Assembly (NCBI GenBank): GCA_011170385.1
Contig: DUFE01000093.1
Span: 2,941 to 14,139, forward strand
Length of the DNA stretch: 11,199 nt
Reading direction: 5' to 3'
Source of the DNA: Dehalococcoidia bacterium
GTDB taxonomy: Bacteria; Chloroflexota; Dehalococcoidia; Dehalococcoidales; W693
This document shows positions 7,853 through 11,199 of this stretch, piece by piece (within the stretch, counting starts at the first letter, position 1; each line of letters opens with the position of its first letter). Made by a program: the position numbers and the translations under genes. Below the pieces are notes generated by a model. It saw nothing but the letters and a program-made list of their open reading frames with translations. It ran no database searches and was not told where the DNA came from.

Positions 7853-7878
7853 GAAGAGGGGGTTAACGCCCTCTCTTC
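7853..7878. repeat. GC-rich hairpin at left edge of the accessory insert
   Basis: GAAGAGGG (7853-7860) pairs with CCCTCTCTTC (7869-7878) with one bulged base and a GTTAAC-containing loop. ATCTCCC follows a few bases later. The hairpin at 9623-9643 has the same design (AAGAGGGGC, a GAA loop, GCCCCTCTT) and is also followed by ATCTCCC, so the two look related. There is no T-run here, so termination is doubtful. Confidence 0.5.
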
Positions 7879-7923
7879 AGCTATCTCCCATAAAAAATAA
7901 TGGTTAATGTGAGTAAAATGTCA

Positions 7924-7952
7924 TTGACATGGTATATTCCATATGATATAAG
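7924..7952 (+). promoter_or_regulatory. Consensus-like sigma70 promoter for the accessory unit
   Basis: TTGACA (7924-7929, perfect consensus) is separated by 17 nt from TATAAG (7947-7952, 5 of 6). Transcription would start near 7959, giving a leader of about 50 nt before the ATG at 8008. It is the closest match to consensus that I see in the window, and it is crowded with inverted repeats. Confidence 0.75.
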
Positions 7953-7980
7953 GTCTGATGTTAACATTGAAGTCATATGG
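7929..7980. promoter_or_regulatory. Candidate operator: nested palindromes over the accessory promoter
   Basis: Three symmetric elements overlap the promoter. ATGG (7929-7932) and CCAT (7939-7942) lie in the spacer. CCATATGA (7939-7946) and its exact reverse complement TCATATGG (7973-7980) bracket the -10 and start site. A perfect 10-bp palindrome ATGTTAACAT (7958-7967) sits on the predicted start point. This is the usual geometry of repressor sites. Which protein binds, if any, is not shown. Confidence 0.45.
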
Positions 7981-8007
7981 CTAATAGTTAAACAATAGGA
8001 GGATGTT

Positions 8008-8226
8008 ATGGATTTATCAAATATTACTTTTATCCCTCTATATCCAGGGGATGTTCCTGGCGACCCCGAACTAGGTGGGTGGCGACCCTTACCTAAACGC
8101 CTTTATACGCACCAAAAGCATAGCGTTATATCACTGGAAGAGGTATTAAGGCTAGTCGCCTTTAGGTTACATGAGTTTCAGCTTAGAAAAGCGATTGAGA
8201 TTGTAGCTCATCGCCTCGCTAGTTAA
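8008..8226 (+). CDS. Hypothetical 72-residue protein upstream of the DndB-like gene
   Basis: I do not recognise this protein. It is probably real: AGGAGG at 7997-8002 sits 5 nt before the ATG, the best ribosome site in the window, and a near-consensus promoter lies upstream. The N-terminal half is proline- and glycine-rich (FIPLYPGDVPGDPELGGWRP, residues 8-27) and probably extended. The C-terminal half, from about 41 to 71, is a likely amphipathic helix or helix pair rich in Leu, Arg, His and Glu. There is no signal peptide, membrane span or metal motif. The next gene starts 91 nt downstream on the same strand with no terminator between, so the two are probably one transcript. A small partner or regulator of the DndB-like protein is possible but is inference only. 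Confidence 0.65.
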   Translation: MDLSNITFIPLYPGDVPGDPELGGWRPLPKRLYTHQKHSVISLEEVLRLVAFRLHEFQLRKAIEIVAHRLAS

Positions 8227-8250
8227 ATTTGGAGTTTTAAAAATAGCTAT

Positions 8251-8268
8251 ATGGAGGTGATTCTATAG
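8251..8268 (+). other. Orphan perfect Shine-Dalgarno sequence / five-codon mini-ORF
   Basis: GGAGGTGATT at 8253-8262 matches the usual 16S anti-SD core but has no usable start codon 5-10 nt downstream with an open frame. It lies within the minimal frame ATG GAG GTG ATT CTA TAG (8251-8268). It may be a ribosome-standby or leader element for the DndB-like gene, the remnant of a lost small gene, or chance. Confidence 0.25.
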
Positions 8269-8317
8269 TCTGATTTTATTTATGTAAAGAGATAAAGTAA
8301 TTAAAAAGGGGGAAATA

Positions 8318-9553
8318 ATGACTACAAGTGAAAATACAATGGAAGGACTACGTAAGTTTGCTGAATCTGCTAAAAAGATAATGCGAGTACCAGCTCTCAA
8401 AGGTCACCTCGGCGGCGTGGATTTCTATATAATTACTCTGTCCCTAGCCGAAGTTCCCAGGTATATTGTTGGCACAGATCCAAATCCAGACTTATCGCCT
8501 AAACTCCGTGAAAATCGCCGGGCAAATCCAGCACGATTTGCAGAAATAGCAGATTACATTGTCTGCAATCAAAACGATTATCGATTTAGTGCTATTACTT
8601 GCACCTACGGTAAAAATGGGACTGATCACCCTGATAACTGGGAGCCTGCCGACCCAGATGCTCCTAAAGGTAGCCCAGGGTGGATGTTAGGAATGCTAAC
8701 ACTCAACCAGCAAGATCCACTTGTAATTGTGGATGGTCAACACCGACTTGGAGCAATAGAAAAAGCCATCGACATTGAGCCTGAACTTCGCAACGACAGC
8801 ATTGCTGTTGTACTTTTCCCATACATAGACCTTAGGGCGAACCAACAGCTATTCTCTGACCTCAATAGAATCGCAAAGCCCCCTACGAAAAGCTTAAATA
8901 TACTCTTTGACTACAGAGATATCACCAATCGCGTGGTACAAAAAGTGGTTGAGGGAGTATCTGTGTTTAAAGGCCAAGTAAACTTAGAGTTAGTTTCTGT
9001 GGCTAAAAGTCCGAATGAAATGTTTACGTTGGCTGGTATCTATCAAGCCTCTGAACCTATGATTATAGGATCTTTCAAAGGTGGGCTTTTACAGAAGGAG
9101 CTTAGTCAAGAAAACAACAATGAAGACGAATATGTCAAGTTCCTTTTTGATGCCTGGGAGTTCATCGCCGAACAGTTCCCCGAGTGGGGGAAGGTGGCAA
9201 GCGGCCAAATAAGCCTTTCTGAAAACCGCAAAAAATATCTCCACTGGAACTCCGGAGTGCTTTCCTCTATAGGTGAGTTTATAGGCACTGTTATGCGAAA
9301 GTGCGCCGCTGACTGGAAGGAAACAGTCAAAACTGATCTCACCCATCCCGACAACGCAAACTGGCGTCGTGATATGCCCCAGTGGCAGGGTCTCGTACTC
9401 GCTGGTGACCAAGTACTGCCTCGCAGTGCAGTCAGGATCCAGTTGATTGCTTACCTAAAGCTTAAAGTAGGTTTGCCACTTACTGACGGCGAAAACAAAG
9501 CCTTATTACAATTAGACCATGCAGTGCAGAAAAAGATAGGGTTCCAGCCTTAG
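8318..9553 (+). CDS. DndB-like DGQHR-domain protein (orphan in this window)
   Basis: This 411-residue soluble protein belongs to the DndB/DGQHR family. The defining motif VIVDGQHRLGAI is at 136-147, followed by VVLFP (164-168), QQLFSDLNR (176-184), KSLNILFDYRD (191-201), and the later FTLAGIYQAS (236-245) and GLPLTDGE (385-392). DndB proteins act with DNA phosphorothioation gene sets, chiefly as regulators of the modification operon, and relatives occur in other DNA-modification islands. No dndA, C, D or E gene, restriction component or dpd gene is visible here, so its role is open. A strong AAAGGGGG ribosome site precedes the ATG. Codons are more AT-rich than in glyA or prs (many TTA, ACA, CCA, GCA), consistent with horizontal acquisition. 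It probably shares a transcript with the 72-residue gene. Family assignment is confident; function is not. Confidence 0.88.
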   Translation: MTTSENTMEGLRKFAESAKKIMRVPALKGHLGGVDFYIITLSLAEVPRYIVGTDPNPDLSPKLRENRRANPARFAEIADYIVCNQNDYRFSAITCTYGKNGTDHPDNWEPADPDAPKGSPGWMLGMLTLNQQDPLVIVDGQHRLGAIEKAIDIEPELRNDSIAVVLFPYIDLRANQQLFSDLNRIAKPPTKSLNILFDYRDITNRVVQKVVEGVSVFKGQVNLELVSVAKSPNEMFTLAGIYQASEPMIIGSFKGGLLQKELSQENNNEDEYVKFLFDAWEFIAEQFPEWGKVASGQISLSENRKKYLHWNSGVLSSIGEFIGTVMRKCAADWKETVKTDLTHPDNANWRRDMPQWQGLVLAGDQVLPRSAVRIQLIAYLKLKVGLPLTDGENKALLQLDHAVQKKIGFQP

Positions 9554-9565
9554 TTAATCTTACCC

Positions 9566-9589
9566 AGAGGGTAACTTTGGTTGCCCTCT
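9566..9589 (+). terminator. Hairpin just after the DndB-like gene
   Basis: AGAGGGTAAC (9566-9575) and GTTGCCCTCT (9580-9589) form a 10-bp stem with one G-U pair and a 4-nt loop, 12 nt past the stop codon. Only CCTTAACTT follows, not a true T-run. It may stabilise the 3' end or terminate weakly, backed up by the stronger hairpin at 9623. Confidence 0.5.
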
Positions 9590-9622
9590 CCTTAACTTGA
9601 CACAATATTTAATGGTGAGTTT

Positions 9623-9648
9623 AAGAGGGGCGAAGCCCCTCTTTTCTT
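9623..9648 (+). terminator. Rho-independent terminator of the accessory unit
   Basis: A perfect 9-bp GC-rich stem, AAGAGGGGC (9623-9631) and GCCCCTCTT (9635-9643), closes on a GAA loop and runs into TTTTCTT. It is a textbook intrinsic terminator 70 nt after the DndB-like stop codon. Confidence 0.75.
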
Positions 9649-9652
9649 ATCT

Positions 9653-9678
9653 CCCCCTCTCCTTGTAAGGAGAGGGGG
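9653..9678. repeat. Perfect 12-bp palindromic GC-rich repeat
   Basis: CCCCCTCTCCTT (9653-9664) and AAGGAGAGGGGG (9667-9678) pair perfectly around GT. ATTAAGGGGGAGAGG follows at 9680-9694. The shape resembles short intergenic palindromic repeats found in many copies in some genomes, and a degenerate relative lies at 7814-7842. Copy number cannot be judged from one window. There is no T-run, so it is probably not a terminator. Confidence 0.6.
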
Positions 9679-9848
9679 GATTAAGGGGGAGAGGTTGGTT
9701 TGATAAGAGAATGGCACTGGATTTAGCCACCCACCCATCCCCTCTTTAGCTTTTTCTTCCCACCCAGCCCACCCTCGTTAAGGGTTATTACATCCCTCTT
9801 TTAAAAGGCAATTTAGGGGGTAAAGGCTTTTTAATGGAGACGATGTAA

Positions 9849-9857
9849 TGCTATAAT
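9849..9857 (+). promoter_or_regulatory. Extended -10 promoter of prs
   Basis: TGCTATAAT at 9849-9857 is a perfect TGnTATAAT extended -10. The matching -35 position, around 9829-9834, is TTTTAA, only weakly like consensus, as is common with extended -10 promoters. Transcription would start near 9864, about 43 nt before the prs ATG, whose ribosome site is GAGGGGAG at 9891-9898. Whether secA depends on this promoter cannot be seen. Confidence 0.65.
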
Positions 9858-9906
9858 GAATGTGCCCGATGCAGTACAAAAGCCATATTAGAGGGGAGTC
9901 AGACCG

Positions 9907-10845
9907 ATGGACGATCTAAAGGTTTTTACCGGCAACGCCCACCCCGCCCTGGCAAGAGCAGTCACCGAATACCTGAAGATACCGCTTGGCGAGTGCGAGG
10001 TATTCCAGTTCAGCAATGAAAATATATTCGTGCGTATTATGGAGAACGTGCGCTCGCGCGATACCTTCGTCATCCAGCCCATCTCCTCGCCGGTAAACCA
10101 GAATCTCGTGGAGCTGCTTATTATGCTTGACGCCCTTAAGCGAGCTTCGGCAGGGCGTATCACCGCCGTCATCCCCTACTACGGATACTCCCGCACGGAT
10201 AAAAAAGACCAGCCCCGCGTGCCTATTACCGCCCGCCTTATCGCAGACCTGCTGACCGTAGCCGGCGCCAACCGCCTGCTGACCATGGATTTGCACGCCG
10301 CTCAGATACAGGGCTTCTTTAATATACCTGTCGACGAGCTGACCGCCCTTAATATATTATCCACCTACTTTAAAAAGAAGAAACTGGATAATCCAGTGGT
10401 GGTAGCCACCGATATCGGTATCACCAAGCGGGCGCGCGATCTGGCGCACAAGCTGGATGCGCCGCTGGCTATTATGGAGAAGAGGCGCATCGGCAACAAG
10501 GATCAAATAGAAACGCTTAATGTCATCGGTGACGTCAATGGTAGAACCGCCCTTACCGTAGACGATGAAATAGACACCGCCGGCTCGCTGACGAACACGG
10601 TTAACACACTGATAGACCGGGGGGCTAAAGAGGTATTTGCTTGCTGCACCCACCCGGTGTTCTCCGGGCAGGCTATACAGCGAATAGCCTCGTCGCCTGT
10701 CAGGGAGGTAGTGGTAACCGATACCATCCCCGTTAACGGGGAGAGAAAGCTAGACAAGATAACCGTCTTGCCCATAGCGCCACTACTGGGCGAGGCTATC
10801 AACCGCATCCACACCGGACAGTCGGTCGGGGCTCTATTTGAGTAA
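9907..10845 (+). CDS. prs: Ribose-phosphate pyrophosphokinase (PRPP synthase)
   Basis: This 312-residue cytoplasmic enzyme makes 5-phosphoribosyl-1-pyrophosphate from ribose 5-phosphate and ATP, feeding purine, pyrimidine, histidine and NAD synthesis. Length is typical of class I enzymes. Visible motifs are FSNENIFVRI near 36-45, PYYGYSRTDKKDQPRVPITA at about 95-114, MDLHAAQIQGFF with the catalytic-region histidine, EKRRIG in the flexible-loop region, and the PRPP-binding loop VDDEIDTAGSL. Two positions differ from the common bacterial form: YARQDRK is here YSRTDKK, and the loop has glutamate (VDDE) where a hydrophobic residue is usual. Both are probably lineage variants, since all other motifs are intact. 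It is the first gene after the repeat cluster, with its own promoter and a ribosome site 8 nt before ATG. The next gene overlaps its stop codon. Confidence 0.97.
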   Translation: MDDLKVFTGNAHPALARAVTEYLKIPLGECEVFQFSNENIFVRIMENVRSRDTFVIQPISSPVNQNLVELLIMLDALKRASAGRITAVIPYYGYSRTDKKDQPRVPITARLIADLLTVAGANRLLTMDLHAAQIQGFFNIPVDELTALNILSTYFKKKKLDNPVVVATDIGITKRARDLAHKLDAPLAIMEKRRIGNKDQIETLNVIGDVNGRTALTVDDEIDTAGSLTNTVNTLIDRGAKEVFACCTHPVFSGQAIQRIASSPVREVVVTDTIPVNGERKLDKITVLPIAPLLGEAINRIHTGQSVGALFE

Positions 10846-11059
10846 CCAGCAAAAGATGATAGAGGTATACAAGGCTAAAGGCGAGCTGGAAGCACAGGTT
10901 ATCAAGGGCTTGCTGGAAAGTCACGGCATACCCTGCTTGTTCCAGTCTCACGCCGCCAGCTCGGTGCACCCCTTTGCCATAAACGGGTTGGGTGAGGTAA
11001 GGATCATGGTGCCGAAAAATACAGCCGATGAAGCCAGAAGATTGATAGAGGCAGACTGA
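10838..11059 (+). CDS. Small DUF2007-type protein
   Basis: This 73-residue protein resembles the DUF2007 family, sometimes labelled putative signal-transducing protein. The family pattern is an N-terminal EVYKAKGELEAQVIKGLLES segment, then GIPC and a variable loop, then VRIMVP and a closing DEARRLIE helix: a small alpha/beta fold like PII-type or ACT modules. The function is unknown and no catalytic residues are evident. The likely start is TTG at 10838, overlapping the prs stop by 8 nt with GGGG a few bases upstream. The ATG at 10856 would give a 67-residue form beginning exactly at the conserved part and is a reasonable alternative. It lies between prs and secA, 1 nt before secA, so it is probably co-translated with both. 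Confidence 0.75.
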   Translation: MSNQQKMIEVYKAKGELEAQVIKGLLESHGIPCLFQSHAASSVHPFAINGLGEVRIMVPKNTADEARRLIEAD

Positions 11060-11060
11060 C

Positions 11061-11199
11061 ATGTTGAAGTGGCTAAGCGGACTAGGGGACTCAAATGAGA
11101 GAGAAATCAAGCGGCTACAGCCTCTTATTGATAAGATTAACGCACTTGAAACTGAGATTCAAAAGCTCACCGATGAGGAACTAAGCGCCCGATCTACTA
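11061..11199 (+). CDS. secA: Protein translocase ATPase SecA (partial, N-terminus only)
   Basis: Only the first 46 codons are present before the right edge. They read MLKWLSGLGDSNEREIKRLQ (residues 1-20), continue with PLIDKINALE, then EIQKLTDEELSAR. This matches the conserved N-terminal helices of SecA, the cytoplasmic motor that drives secretory proteins through SecYEG; the usual pattern is NEREIKKLQP followed by INALE and LSDEEL. Walker motifs, the cross-linking domain and the C-terminal zinc motif lie outside, so completeness cannot be judged. The ATG is 1 nt beyond the preceding stop codon, and GAGG about 9 nt upstream, inside the previous gene, is the ribosome site. Confidence 0.9.
   Translation, partial: MLKWLSGLGDSNEREIKRLQPLIDKINALETEIQKLTDEELSARST

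Larger units (their letters stand above)
9554..9851. repeat. Intergenic repeat cluster between the DndB-like gene and prs
   Basis: This region contains no credible gene on either strand. It holds the three hairpins described separately, then imperfect direct repeats beginning CCCACCCA at 9730-9737 and 9759-9766 (each followed shortly by C-rich sequence), then ATCCCTC with the 10-bp palindrome CTTTTAAAAG (9798-9807) and TTAGGGGG downstream, which looks like a decayed copy of the palindromic repeat. The remainder, 9695-9729, has nothing I can name. It reads as accumulated small palindromic elements at an insertion-tolerant site. Confidence 0.55.

Noticed and set aside
9089..9412. Minus-strand frames within the DndB-like gene
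   Set aside because: They lie entirely opposite conserved DndB-family motifs and lack ribosome sites. The second half of a toxin-antitoxin pair was considered but nothing supports it.
9554..9851. CRISPR array or insertion-sequence remnant
   Set aside because: Repeats are few, unevenly spaced and of different kinds, with no regular spacers. No transposase fragment or paired terminal inverted repeats with target duplication could be found.
9864..9906. Riboswitch or attenuator before prs
   Set aside because: The leader is only about 43 nt and shows no purine-riboswitch-like fold or terminator.

Overview
The window looks like chromosome from a Chloroflexota bacterium, most likely Dehalococcoidia or a relative. 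This is inferred from protein style (a family 4 uracil-DNA glycosylase, an RNase J, an FtsK with an extra charged stretch in its beta domain) and from gene order. No rRNA or other marker is present, so the taxon is a judgement. Core genes are moderately GC-rich. The stretch from about 7860 to 9620 is visibly more AT-rich.

Left block, minus strand (1-3880): a tight operon runs family 4 uracil-DNA glycosylase, then RNase J, then FtsK/SpoIIIE. Gaps are 7 and 13 nt, and FtsK runs off the left edge. A near-consensus sigma70 promoter at 3897-3925 drives it with a leader of only about 10 nt. That promoter also decides the glycosylase start.

Middle block, plus strand (4030-7790): a GT2 glycosyltransferase fused to a GtrA membrane domain overlaps a PMT-type (GT39-like) multi-span mannosyltransferase. 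glyA follows. The first two genes make a plausible pathway: a lipid-phosphate-sugar synthase, then an enzyme that transfers that sugar to an extracytoplasmic acceptor. glyA ends in a hairpin plus T-run terminator.

Accessory insert (about 7850-9850): a strong promoter carrying several palindromes precedes a 72-codon gene of unknown function with an excellent ribosome binding site. A 411-codon DndB-like DGQHR-domain protein follows. No dndA/C/D/E or dpd partner is visible here, so the DndB homologue is an orphan within this window. Both flanks carry GC-rich hairpins that look like members of one intergenic repeat family, and the 353-nt right flank is packed with them.

Right block, plus strand (9852-11199): prs (PRPP synthase) behind an extended -10 promoter, an overlapping small DUF2007-type gene, and the first 46 codons of secA at the edge. 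The core chromosome therefore reads glyA, accessory insert, prs, DUF2007, secA. The DndB-like unit appears to have been inserted at an operon boundary between housekeeping genes.
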